Positions 34,777 through 61,290 of a stretch of DNA of 64,000 nt are shown piece by piece. Position numbers and translations under genes: made by a program. The notes under the pieces were generated by a model. The model did not search any database. It saw only the letters and a list, made by a program, of their open reading frames with translations, and was not told the DNA's origin. The DNA is taken from the NCBI GenBank assembly GCA_009760855.2, contig WPIO01000079.1, forward strand, positions 1,290,001-1,354,000, given 5' to 3'. This DNA comes from Cristatella mucedo (Eukaryota; Bryozoa; Phylactolaemata; Cristatellidae). Positions within the stretch are counted from its first letter, which is position 1. Every line of letters starts with the position of its first letter.

Positions 34777-34997
34777 GTATTTGATGCCGATCGTATCATT
34801 TGTCAGCTTTTCCTCGAGTTGGTATTTATACCAGTCTTGGTCATTCGGCCATGATATCTAATATCATTACTTACATTTATTTGTATAGACAACAATATTC
34901 CAGAGCCTCTCCCCACTTAATGATTGACCGTGGCTTTGCGATCAGACAAAGCCCGATGATAATTATAATACTGGTACTAATACATTTGTTTAGCTCC

Positions 34998-35640
34998 CTC
35001 CGATAATAATAATAATAATAATAATAAGAATAACACACTTGATAAAGCATCCTCAGAGAACTCACTTACTCTCATTTTACGCACTTTAAATATACAGTAA
35101 AGGATGCATGATCACATGGTTACTGGTAACATTCACAGTGTCAACATGCATATTACAATTAGTTGTAAAATACAAAGTGTTAGCATGACAATATGGTTAA
35201 TGGTAGCAAGCACAGTGTTGGCATGCGTAGGCACACCAAGGACAAGTAACCAGGACCCTGAAAATGCTGTAAGAAACGAGGACATTTTTAACTTCTTTTT
35301 AAATGCTATCGAGTCGGGTGATTTCTTTATGCCAGTCAAGAGTCAGTTCCAGGCTTTTGGAGCATACGAACTAAAGGCACAGTCTCCAAAGGATTTCAAG
35401 TTTGTTCCAGGCACAGGTTAACGATTTGAGTCAGAAGAGTGGGTGACACGGTGCCTAGCCTGATTTTGAGGACTAGTTCGGATAGGTTGGCTGGAGCCAG
35501 AGAATGAAAGTACCAACAAGTCTATGACAAAGCCTTGAAGTCGATGCGCTGCTTGATTGGGAGCCAGTGCACGTCGGCGAGAAGTGGTGCACTGTAGGAA
35601 CAACCTTGCTGGACGTAAATAAACGATTCAGGCTTCGGCC
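34998..35640 (-). mobile_element. L2-A LINE, 3' part, antisense
   Basis: ATT tail (AATAATAATAATAAG), diverged core, 3' UTR, ORF end (FKKKLKMSSFLTAFSGSW in ORF 35133-35339) and part of the RT C-terminus. It is more diverged than the copy at 30850. Confidence 0.85.
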
Positions 35641-36712
35641 GGTGTGGCAGCCACTTTTAACTTCTGAGACAGCTGGCTTCTCTGATCGTCCATTGTTTCC
35701 GAGTTTTCTGCAAATAGTGAAACCCAAGCACCTGTCCTGCAGACAGTGATGAATTTCGGCCAACTTTCCTTAGCTGATAGAAGTAAAAAAAAAACTGTGC
35801 TGCTCCTCCATGTGGAAACCCCAGAAACCTGAAGCCTAAATCAAGGAGCCTCAACTCTGCCTACCTTTTGCCTCTCCTCGAAAATCTCTGTTCTGGCTTC
35901 TTGTCAAATAATGCAACGATTTACTAGTTGTTTTCTTTAGCCCGGTCCATCGCAATCTGAGCTGGCTCCGTGTATTTGTTCGAGGTTCGCTAGGCTAAAG
36001 GTCGCCACCTAGCCGACCTCAGAGACCTCAGATGCAAAGCAACTTGCTATTCTATGCAAGCAGTCGTGAGACTGTCGGTCGGTGATCTCTGCCCTCTGCT
36101 CTGCTGATCCCAAACTGCGGAGCTCGCTGCTCGTTACCAAGGTGCCAAGGACACACCTGCAGCTACTGGCTACTCCATTCCGCTGCTCCTCCTCTACCTT
36201 TGTTAACGTTGCCTTCCTAAAAAGCGCCTTCTTTCTCTCATCGCCGATCCTCTCATCTCGACGACTCCCAGTTATGCTGCACTCTGTCCGCACTCACGAG
36301 CTCACATTCCCCTATAGCGATGATACCGATGCATTTAGACAGGATGTTACTTTTTAAGCGAGATAGTCCGACATCGAGCGACTGCCGTTCCAGTTGCCGC
36401 TATGGCAGCCAGTTTAGCATCACAACGACCAACGATTTAGCAACAGCAAGTGCGTGGAGCAGCAGCAGCAGATCTATGCATTTACGGGCACAAGGCTAGG
36501 AGTCCGTGGATCAACAGGTACTAAACTCTTCAGTTAAGCTCAAGGCTGAACATTTGACTTCGTTCGGTAATGGCACCATAATCTCAATCGATTATTTCTA
36601 GGCGCGTTTTTCCTTGGGAGGAACGTTAGCAGAGCCGATTGAGACTTTACCAAAGGCCAATGTTTTTGTTTTCTTTGGTCGCACAGGTAGGCATACATCG
36701 TGGTTATGGCAA
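35641..36712. other. No recognised gene
   Basis: Overlapping short ORFs on both strands (36009-36357). No domain recognised. It lies within the possible long first intron of the MINDY-4B-like gene. Confidence 0.45.
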
Positions 36713-36880
36713 CCATAGCCACGATGGTTTGGCCCAGTGGTTAAGATGCCTGCCTCGAACCAAGGTCAAGGTGAATGTATTTGATGACCAAGGTCGTGGA
36801 CTCGACCCCCATGGCATATGTGGAGCGTCTGAATAGAGATTCAAGTTCTTTTGGGGCGATATACAAATGAATTATATATT
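36713..36880 (+). mobile_element. SINE-B, near-complete
   Basis: A box TGGCCCAGTGGTTAAGATGC, spacer CGAACCAAGGTCAAGG, B box GTCGTGGACTCGACCCC, 3' L2-like segment GTGGAGCGTCTGAATAGAGA, TTCAAGTTCTTTTGGGGCGA and the tail ATACAAATGAATTATAT. Together with 21768-21912 it defines the family. Confidence 0.9.
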
Positions 36881-37033
36881 GAAGTGCGTCCTTAGCTATG
36901 TACACAAGTGTATTTCCAAAAAAAGGACGAGGTAGTTTAATGTAATCTCAGCATCAAGGCGAGAGTTTTGATCGACAATGCTGCCGATGAGACTTTTGGG
37001 TTTTGATTGAACTCGGCTCTTTTTTTTTTATAG

Positions 37034-52224
<15,191 letters not shown>

Positions 52225-52803
52225 AATGGCAAGCAGCCATCGGCAGGCAATGCGACCATGTGACCTTGCTTCCAGCTCGAGCTCTGGCCGCTCGGGTCAT
52301 CTCGCTCGAGTTACGGTCCTCAGGGCTTGGCTTCCCCCCCCCCCCCGACCATCAAATGACAGCTGCCCTAGGCTGCTGCCTGGGCGGCCCAGTGCATCAG
52401 CGAGTTGCTCATGCTGGTCGAACTCTCTGAGCCCGTCGTCGGCCTATTCGTGTGCCTGTTTGGATGTGCAAGGGTTCGCTTGAAGACATTTAAAGCTTCC
52501 GTCCTCATTCGTGTCTGAATCGCTGCAGGAATTATTGTGCCTGTGGTGCCGATAGCCTTTGATATTCGCTCAAGGCACTTCCTAGCCCTCGACTCATAAA
52601 ATAGGGATCTTTTTATGATTGGTGATCTGTTGCTTTTTCTCCTTTATTTCACGATGTTGTTGCCCACGTTTGGTATAGGAATTAAACAGGCGAGCATCCT
52701 AATGATTGCAATGAGTTTCACTAGTGCTTTCCAATAAGAACACAATGGTCAGCCCGAGTTCTGCAGGCTTGTACACATACGCACATGCACACTCACGCAT
52801 GTG
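52225..52803 (+). other. Probable 3' UTR and downstream DNA
   Basis: A 13-C run lies at 52334-52346. ATTAAA at 52681-52686 is the best polyadenylation signal candidate. No further exon seen. Confidence 0.45.
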
Positions 52804-53060
52804 GACGCTCACTCACTCACTCACTCACTCACACATGTGCACGCTCACTCACACATGTGCACACTCACTCACACATGTGCACACTCACTCACACATGTGC
52901 ACACTCACTCACACATGTGCACACTCACGCACACATGTGCACACTCACTCACACATGTGCACACTCACGCACACATGTGCACACTCACTCACTCACTCAC
53001 TCACTCACTCACTCACTCACTCACTCACTCACTCACTCACTCACTCACTCACACACACAA
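52804..53060. repeat. 20-bp minisatellite followed by (ACTC)n
   Basis: About eight tandem copies of ACTCACTCACACATGTGCAC (some with ACGC) at 52822-52980, flanked by ACTC tetranucleotide repeats (52807-52830 and 52981-53053). Ser/His/Thr ORFs in three frames are artefacts of the repeat. Confidence 0.97.
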
Positions 53061-53267
53061 ACAAAAGATCTTGCGAAAAGCCAAGGTTAAGACGATGCAT
53101 AGATGTTCACATTGTTGTGATGACAGCTTTCGGTGATGAAGATTAGGGCAAAAAGACTTATTCATCGGTCGTTGAAAAAGGCGCCTGAGAATTCGCAGGA
53201 GTTCTGAGAATTCGCCATTCGTGGCAGAGGCTAGCTAGCATAGTGGTGAAGCCAAACTTTAACACCT

Positions 53268-53438
53268 ACGGAGCATTGGTCAGGTGGTTGCTTTTCACGA
53301 CCTCGGCACCTGAGGTCGTGGGTTCGAATACTGCGGTGGGCGATACTTCTTTGCTTCGGCAAGCGGCTGTGATAGCCGTCAAGGCTCACCTGTCGCTATA
53401 ACAAGAGGCTGTTAAATCAGCTAGTGATTTTTATTAGT
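53268..53438 (+). mobile_element. SINE-A, near-complete
   Basis: Head GGTCAGGTGGTTGCTTTTCA, palindromic CGACCTCGGCACCTGAGGTC, B box GTGGGTTCGAATAC, body GGCTGTGATAGCCG and 3' end AAGAGGCTGTTAAATCAGCT. Confidence 0.9.
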
Positions 53439-54734
53439 TGGTCGTGGTAGGCAGTCGCTGAGCCATGCGGGTGGGCCGTGGGCATTCGCCCCTATAGCGT
53501 GCTAATCCTGTGCACCCCAGACCGTCATAAAAGACGATATTATGTAACACTTAAACTCAATGAGCAACCGCCGAGTTTTTGTGTCAACTAATCACCGATT
53601 TGGTGCCTTGTAATTGTTTATTACTTATAGGTCTTGCCCTACACAAAAATCTGGAGGGTCTTGCCACCACGTGCTAAAAATCCATCCTAGCCCTCCTTCC
53701 ACTGTTTGGTTTCTGTTGTTATCCCTACCTAAGATTATTCCGCTATTCTCCGGGCTGGTGCTCTATTGCGGTTTCACAGAAGAGTGAAAGGAAGCAGGGG
53801 CTTCTGGTGCGACTAGTATCGCTCGTATCTCTATGATGTGGCCACGAAGCAGACAGCTCGACTCCTAAGGACGCAGGGCGGAGGTCATATCGAGGTGAGG
53901 CTGCTCTTAGTCACCCCTGGGCTCTGCTGCTACCGCCATCGGCAGACGTGGGCAAGTAAAGGCGATGTCCGTGTCTCCCTTATAGGGGCCGGCTTGGTCG
54001 TCATTCGCCATGCGACTAGCACGTGACTAGATCGCTATCGCCTGGGCTTTTCGTTCCTAAAGGACTTAAGAGCCAAAATTGCAGCTGGCAGGCGTTCGTA
54101 GCTGAACGTCAAGTACTTGATTGGTCAAGTGCATTGAACCAAAGCCCTCGACCATGGAATGGGACTCCTTTCTGTTTCAAAAAAACTTGCTGCAGCGGCA
54201 GGGTAGCTCTGCGGTCTCATCCATATAAATTACAAAGTCCCTCGCTGTGCTGCGGTGGCTCGAGCATTAAAAGGAGAACGTCTGCAGTTTTATTGACGGT
54301 TGATATTGGACTACATGACCGAATGTGCACATGTTTGTGCGTCTTCCTACTGTAAGTTTCTATATTTCATACTCGCCCAATTTCTGATAGAATGAATTTC
54401 ATTAGCGAATATTCTAGCAGCTCGAAAAGGACTTCAGCTCCAGCCTGAGAAATCTAGTCGGAGCTGGAGCGCTAAAGGAGTGCCGAAGAATTACTCAGAA
54501 TTATCGGTAGGCGTTACTCGTGATCACGTGATCGAATGCAGAGACCCGTCGTAAAGTTTCGGGCAAACAGTGTGTGAAACCCTACCAACCTATTTAGCAT
54601 CTCCATGAAAACAAATACGGCAGCCCCTTTTTGAAACAAATTAGTCCCTTCTGAAAGCTTATTCTGAATCTGCAAGGTGCCCAGAGTAGTCAACTAGTGT
54701 CTTGAATTAAAAAAACAACTCTTAGTTCCTAGCT
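53439..54734. other. No recognised gene
   Basis: Unique-looking; ORFs up to 110 codons (54023-54355) without recognised domain. Ends at the 5' edge of an L2-B element. Confidence 0.5.
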
Positions 54735-56002
54735 CGGCTAGATCCACCAGCTGCCTTCGACACCATTGATCACGATTTGATACTTGAGCGATTGAGAACA
54801 ACGATCGGTCTTGCAGGCGAGGCATTGGCGTGGTTTAAATCGCAGTTTTCTGATCGTGTTCAATCCATGTCGTGTGGCGGTCAGGTCTCATACACGAGAC
54901 GGGTCACCTGTGGAATCCATCAAGGTTCGGTACTCGGTCCCTTGCTGTTCTCCATTAACACTCAACCTCCGGGAAAAGTGATTAAGGCACATGGAATAGA
55001 ATATCACTTCTATGCTGACGATACTCAGTTGTATTTTTCATTCAAACCGTCAGAATCTGCTTCGGCAACTGAGAAACTGAATGCTTGCCTTGCCGATATT
55101 CGATCCTGGATGTCGGAAAACTTCCTGAAATTAAATGATGATACAACCAAACTGCTGCTCATAGGACACTCTATGCCTGTGGCAGGGTTAAAAGGCTTTG
55201 CTCTTCTAATAGGTGATGCAGTTGTGCGACCATCACCACTTGTCAGAAACTTAGGTGTCGTTTGCGACAGCTGCCTCAATTTCAAAAGCTTCATTCAGAA
55301 GGCTGCCTCTACAGCTAGCCATCACATCCGATCCCTATCCAAGATTAGAAGCTGTCTCCCACAGTGGCTTGTAAAAAATTTAACTAGCTCTTTAGTTCTG
55401 TCTCGGCTTGATTATTGTAATTCCCGTTTGGCTGGGCTGCCAAAGAAAGCTATTAGGCTACTGCAGCGGACTATGAATATGGCTGCAAGGCTGGTCTTCA
55501 AGTCCCAGAGGTTTGAGCACGTGTCAACGCTGCTGAAAGAGCTAGGATGGTTGCCGATTGAGCAAAGGATACGGAGCAAAGTTCTTACGATGACCCACAA
55601 GGCCCGCCACGGCTTGGCTCCTTCATACCTGGCTGAACTGCTGCATCAGTTTCAGCCTCTTCGCGCCCTCAGGTCCTGTGTGGACAATAAATTAGCTGTC
55701 CCATTCCTCCGCTTAAAGACAGTTGGCGACAAAAGCTTTAGCTCTGCAGGTCCTAGACTGTGGAACTCGCTTCCACAATTCTTACGCAACGACATCTACT
55801 CTCCTGCTGCCGACTATGGCACATCCTTTTCAGCGGTCCTGAACTGCTACTTCTATGCTACTCACTACCTCAACTGCTCTTCTGACTCTGCTATGCTTCC
55901 CACTTTCTCTTCGTTGCGCGAGACAAAGTCTGTTGGCTACCGAATGCGTACCGAAAGCCGTCTAGGCTGTGAGTGCGCTATGCAAAACTCTCCTGCGTAA
56001 CA
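54735..56002 (+). mobile_element. L2-B LINE with open reverse transcriptase frame
   Basis: 5'-truncated element whose RT frame is open for 407 codons (54777-56000; the frame is already open before). Motif A (AAFDTIDHD), motif B (QGSVLGPLLFSI) and catalytic motif C (FYADDTQLY) are intact. They are followed by SEXFLKLNDDTTK-type, RNLGVVCDSCLNFKSFIQK, LSRLDYCNSRLAGLPKKAI, LGWLPIEQRIRSKVL, LHQFQPLRALRSCV and RLWNSLPQFLR segments, and a C-terminus ending CAMQNSPA. No endonuclease domain is present here, so it cannot move by itself. The intact frame shows it is young. Confidence 0.93.
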
Positions 56003-56590
56003 CTCATAATAATCGTAATAATACACTTGATAAAGCGCCCTCAGAGAACTTAATCTCTCTCTAGGCGCTTTACATTTCCGGCAAAGTGAAATGCAATTGA
56101 ATGGTAAGTAAAATCATGCTTGAAAAACAAACAAAATGAATAACATGGTTAGGGATGACATGCACAGGGTCAGCATGCAAATGTGGTTAGTGGCAGCATG
56201 CAGAGTGTCAGCACGCATAAGCACATCAAGGACGAATCACAGGGACCCCCTAAATGCTGTCCTAAATAGGTGTGTTTTTAGGTTCCTTTTAAATGTGGTC
56301 AGGTCAGGGGATGTTCTGATGCAGGTCGGGAGGGAGTTCCAGGCTGTGGGAGCATTCGAACTAAATGCACGGTCTCCAAAGGATTTAAGGTTTGTACGAG
56401 GTATTTCTAGATTGTTGGATTCCGAAAAGCGGGTGGTGCGATGCTTGGCCTGATGGGGTAGAATATCTGAAAGATAGGCTGGAGCCATAGAATGAAGGGA
56501 CCTAAAAGTGAGCGAAAAAACCTTGAAGTCAATTCGTTGCTTGACTGGTAGCCAGTGCAGGTCGGCGAGAAGTGGAGTAAAGTGGAGTAA
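56003..56590 (-). mobile_element. L2-A LINE, 3' end and ORF end, antisense
   Basis: Abuts the L2-B end tail-to-tail. From the ATT-type tail (AATAATCGTAATAATACACT) through the 3' UTR to ORF 56237-56488 (LAPAYLSDILPHQAKHRTTR in part, NLKSFGDRAFSSNAPTAWNS, FKRNLKTHLFRTAFRGSL). It is a well-preserved reference copy for the L2-A ORF end. Confidence 0.92.
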
Positions 56591-56746
56591 TGCTGCCGAT
56601 GTGCTTCGCGAAAGTTTCGCGTCGAATCACGATGCAGCTTTTAGTTCAGCTTAGTTGCAAGCGCCTACAAGGAGCTGCAGCGTCATGGCTGACGCTTGTT
56701 CTAACGGACGCGGCAAGGCCGGCGTACCTCAATAATCTCACCCTAG

Positions 56747-57157
56747 GTGCCACAAACGTACTTGGAGCTTAATTTCAAAGTCGACATGCCTGACGGTACC
56801 GCACAGCTTTGCATTCCTCACTTCAAATGGAAACCTCGAGCTTGTGCGAGTATTGGAGGGACTGCTGATATGTTCGGAAGCCGCGGCTCTGAAGCACCAC
56901 CCGGCCCCATCGGCATTCTCGCCTTCGACAGAGACACTGGCGAGTGGTCAGAGGTGAAAGCTGACGACATTTCAATGGCGTGCGCATCTGCTGCAGCATT
57001 CCAATGCACTACTGTAGCTTACAATCAACTCGTCTGCCTATTAGGTTTGGACTTTGGTCGTGCAGACCAGAATTTCACTCTCTTAGGCATCGACACGACT
57101 TTGAGACACTTAATTTTTTCCTGGAATCGCAACCTTTTGAAGATTAATGTAATTTAA
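56747..57157 (+). CDS. Kelch-like open segment
   Basis: 136 codons of unusual coherence. Segments RACASIGGTADMFGSRG, GPIGILAFDRDTGEWSEVKA and MACASAAAFQCTTVAYNQLV resemble kelch-repeat strands (R-x-x-A-S ... G-G, then a Y/F-D-x-x-T-x-x-W turn, then A-x-x-x-Y-N-x-x-L). The second Gly pair is weak. It may be one exon of a kelch protein, with upstream exons outside what I can see; an upstream ORF at 56590-56772 is unrelated. Its 3' end is cut by an L2-B tail. Confidence 0.35.
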   Translation: MPQTYLELNFKVDMPDGTAQLCIPHFKWKPRACASIGGTADMFGSRGSEAPPGPIGILAFDRDTGEWSEVKADDISMACASAAAFQCTTVAYNQLVCLLGLDFGRADQNFTLLGIDTTLRHLIFSWNRNLLKINVI

Positions 57158-59200
57158 TGTAATGTATCTCCGTCTGTAACTCCACAACGTCATAGAGACC
57201 ACGTGGGTGTTACACAGGAGAGTTTTGCATAGCGCACTCACAGCCTGAGCGGCTTTCGGTACGCATTCGGTTGCCAACAGACTTCTTCTCACGCAACAAA
57301 GAGAAAGTGGGAAGCATAACAGAGTCAGGAGAGCAGTTGAGGTAGTGAGTAGCATAGAAGTAGCAGTTCAGGACCGCTGTAAAAGATGTGCCATAGTCGG
57401 CAGTTGGAGAGTAGATGTCGTCGCGTAACAATTGTGAAAGCGAGTTACACAGCCTAGCACCTGCAGAGCTAAAGCTTCTGTCGCCAACGGTCTTTAAGCA
57501 GAGGAATGGAACAGCTAATTTTTTGTCCACACAGGACCTGAGGGCGCGAAGAGGCTGAAAATGGTGCAGCAGTTCAGCCAGGTACGAAAGAGCCAAGCCG
57601 TGGCAGGCATTGTGGGTCAGCGTATGAACTTTGCTCTGTATCCTTTGCTCAACCGGCAACCATATCCTAGCTCTTTTCAAGTTTTTAGTTAAGGGGGCAT
57701 GTGCTTAAACCTCTGGGACTTGAAGACTAGCCTTGCACCCATATTCATAGTCAGCTGCAGTGGCATAGTTGCTTTCTTTGGTAGCCCAGCCAAAAGGGAA
57801 TCACAATAATCAAGCCGAGACAGAACTAAGAAGCTAGTTAAATCTTTTACAAGCCACTGTGGAAGACAGCTCCTAATCTTTGATATGGATCGGACGTGAT
57901 AGCTAGCTGTATAAGCAGTCTTCTGAATGAAATTTTTAAAATTTAAGCCGCTATCGAAAACGACACCTATATTTCGAGCACGTGGTTATGGTTGCACAAC
58001 AGCATCACCTATTTGAAGCACAAAGCCTTTTAAGTCAGCCACACGCTTAGGATGTCCCATGAGCAGCAGCTCGGTTTTACCATCATTTAGTTTCAAGAAG
58101 TTTTCCGATATCCGGGAATCCTGGATGGAATGTCGGAAATACATACATTCAATTCTCAGTTGCTGTAGCAGATTCCGATGGTTTGAACGACAAATACAGC
58201 TGAGTATCGTCAGCATAAAAGTGAATCCTATTCCATGGGCCTTAATCACTTTTCCCAGAGGTTGAGTACAAATGGAGAACAGCAAGGGACCGAGTACAGA
58301 CCATCGAGGGACTCCACAGGTGAACCGTCTCGTTTGTGAGAAATGACCCCCACCCGACACAGATTGAACACGACCAGGCAAGTACAATTTAAACCACGTC
58401 AGTGCCTCGTCTGTCAGACCAATCGTTGTTCTCAATCGTTCAACTTTCGGCTGAGCCCTTCATATCTGGGGAGTCAGACCTCTCAGCATTGGCCAGTAAA
58501 TGGGTTACTGTCTTATAAATTCGTTTAGGGCCCAACTGGCAGGACTTCAGCTTTTGGATACAAAAAGAAGCCATGGCTTTTTTAAGCTTCCGGGTGTAAA
58601 CTCGAAGGAAGTCTTTGAAATTGACTAGATCTGCATCAGACCCGGATTTCTTGAAACGGCGTCAAGCCTGCGCTTAACCCGGCGCATCTTTAGGAGTATT
58701 TTGTAAATTGAAACGAATCTCCGAGACTCTGTATACGGATAGAATGAACGGGAGCATGCTTGTCAAGAGATTCCCTGAGTGTCATGCATCAGTGAGGGTT
58801 TCGAGGCTGCCGGTCGAGTTTGAACGCAGATCAAAAAGACCTGAACCACAAGCAGATTAAAAAAATTCGTGCACATCAATGCTTTGTAAGTTACGTCGCT
58901 TGACAAGTTCGACATTACCCTGTGCGTACAGGCGAGCAGGAACAGTAAACGAGACCGAACAATGATCTGAGAGGGTCAGTGGGCACACCGCAAGGTCAGT
59001 CAGTGGGGAGGACATCCTTGGTGATCACGAGATCTAGAATATGACCACCGACGTGGGTTGTATGATTAACGAGTTGGACCTAACCAAAGTTCTCCAGACA
59101 GTCAAGAAATGAGCGGACCGGGCTCTTGCTAAGATTGTCAACGTGAATATTGAAGTATATGATACATCGACCTCTAACTGTTTCAGCTGATATTTGAAAT
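57148..59200 (-). mobile_element. L2-B LINE, longest copy, with endonuclease remnant
   Basis: Antisense, about 2 kb. The 3' end has the ACATT-rich tail (TAATGTAATTTAATGTAATG on the + strand), then RT C-terminus (ORF 57210-57680), the middle of RT with the YADD region frameshifted (ORF 57986-58435: GVPRWSVLGPLLFSI, SENFLKLNDGKTELLLMG) and, at about 58960-59120, a remnant of the apurinic-type endonuclease (THVGGHILDLVITKDV and a DFNIHVDN-like upstream stretch). Multiple frameshifts and stops. Confidence 0.9.
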
Positions 59201-59584
59201 ATTGAGCACTATGGGAACTCAAATTCACATATGTCATTCTTAAGCTCTCGCGAATTAGTTTTAAAGCGACTAACGACAGAAGAATCCTCTGTCAGTTAGG
59301 ATAATCTAAGCACCTTCGAGATTAATAGAAGAATATGCGGTGCTTTCTGACAGAACGACAGTGCCAGTGCGAAGCTGGAATATAGAATTTATTTGCACGT
59401 TTTAGATTGCTGACTTCTTAAACTGACACACTCTACTATTTCATATATTGAAACTTCAAATATAGTAATTTAACTCATAAGTTGAAACTTCCAACCTTGC
59501 AAGTGAGTTCTAGTCTGGATTTTGAGCTAATCAATCCACGAAGTCGGCATTACTTCTGGTGTATTACGACCTACTTAGGAATGC
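59201..59584. other. No recognised element
   Basis: AT-rich; may include diverged LINE sequence, but nothing is specific. Confidence 0.45.
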
Positions 59585-59829
59585 AGACTTAAAGTAAAGT
59601 CTCTTTGCTTGTTTTGCTCGATCTCTTGAGAGCTTTTCATACTATCCTTTAATCCCCCTTACTCGTCTCAAATCTCGCCTGAGCATTACTGGCACTGCAT
59701 TGCACTGGTTTAGTTCCTTTCCCAGTGGGAGACTCCAGAGTTGATGAGAATGGACACGGATTATCAGAGGAATCTCTGAAATATGGGCACCTCAGGTCTC
59801 TGTCATTGGTACCGTTCTTTTCAAGGTTT

Positions 59830-59866
<37 letters not shown>

Positions 59867-60965
59867 CCGATGTGATGGCTAGGCACAATTTAGGCTATCG
59901 CTTGTATGCAGATGACTCTCAGTTGTACCTCTTCTTTCATCCTTCCCAGCCCTCCAGCACGTCAAGTTCTCTTAACTCTGTTACTGCATGTAAAATTGAA
60001 CCGCACATGGATGGCAAAAATCTGCCTTAAACTCAATTATCGTAAGACCAAAACTACAAGGTATTGTAAAACCAATGTAATTTAGAAATTGAAAACCTAG
60101 CACTCGCTATTGGCTCCTCCAGCATGCATCTGTTGAATCAGCTTTGAATCTGGGGGTTCTGTTCCAAGTGAGCTTTTATTAAACGACCACATTAGCTCTA
60201 CTGCCAAGTCTACCAACTTTCAATTACATATCATTGCTTAAAATCGGGCTTGCTTAGACAAAGATAATACATCTAAATTAGTCCATGCATTTGTGACGTC
60301 CCGTCTTGACTTTTGTAACTCACTGCTGGATGGTCTACCAGCCTGTGCAAGCAGGCACTTACAGCTTGTGCAAAACTCTGTAGCTATATTTATCGGTCTC
60401 TAGAGTCTCAGTTACCACATAGCACCACTTCTCGCCCACCTGCTTTGGCTCCCAGTCAAGCGACGCATCGAATTCGAGGTTCTGTCACTCCATTTTAGGT
60501 CGCTTCCATCTTTGGCTTCAGCCTACCCATTAGATCTACTCTCCCACCAGACTAAGCATCGTACCACTCGCTTGTCGGAGTTTAATCCTTTACGTAAACG
60601 TCAAATCCTTTTGAGACCGACCCTTAAGCTCGTATGGTCACAAAGCCTGGAACTCACTTCCGAATTTCGTCATGACATCCCTTGAGTTAACCAAATTTAA
60701 AAAGAAACCAAAAACGTATATTTTTACAGCATTTATTGGGTCCGTGGGATTCGTCTTTTACTTGCTCATGCATGCTGGCACTGTGTATGCTGCCACTAAC
60801 CATATCTGCACGCGGACTCTGTGCTTGTCACATCTAACCATGTCGTGCTTATTGTCATTGAGCATGCTACCACTAACCATTCAATCATGCTTCCTTTGCA
60901 GCAAGCGTAAAGTGCTTAGAAAAAGGTCGAATTCTCCGAGTTGGTTGTATATACTTTAATGTTAT
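59585..60965 (+). mobile_element. L2-A LINE, RT through tail, degenerate
   Basis: From LLDLLRAFHTIL (motif A region) through GYRLYADDSQLYLFFHPSQP (catalytic motif C, 59890-59949), SARNLGV-like and TSRLDFCNSLL-like blocks with frame breaks, to the ORF end (TSLELTKFKKKPKTYIFTAF), 3' UTR (GCATGCTGGCACTGTGTATG) and diverged core. A TC microsatellite of about 16 units (59830-59862) interrupts RT between motifs B and C. Confidence 0.9.
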
Positions 60966-61084
60966 AATTATTGTTTTAAGCTTTTCCTGAAAATGTTGTA
61001 CATAGATTTTTTGTAACGCTTACACTCCTTTGGCAGACGAATTGCTTCTACATTATGGTTCTCGCATCCATAAAACCTAGCCAT

Positions 61085-61290
61085 TTGACGTCAAAGGAAT
61101 TAATCTCGCATGCTGACCCTGTTAATGTGACCCCTAACTATGTTATTCATGTATATATCAGCATGATACCACCCACCGTTCGATCGCGTTTCCTTTGCGG
61201 CAAATGTAAAGCGCCTAGAAAGAGATTGGGTTCTCTGAGAGCGCTATATAAAGTTTATTAGTATCATTATTACTATTATTATTATTACTA
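61085..61290 (+). mobile_element. L2-A LINE 3' tail
   Basis: 3' UTR with GCATGCTGACCCTGTTAATG, GCGCCTAGAAAGAGATTGGG, GCGCTATATAAAG and ATT-type repeats. Confidence 0.9.

Noticed and set aside
35641-36712. Exon of the MINDY gene in 36082-36357
   Set aside because: It is open on both strands with Ser/Leu-rich content, without family motif or convincing splice pair in phase with 37034.
52804-53060. Regular 20-bp repeats resembling a CRISPR array
   Set aside because: There are no unique spacers: the units are directly tandem and flanked by ACTC tetranucleotides, in a eukaryotic genome.
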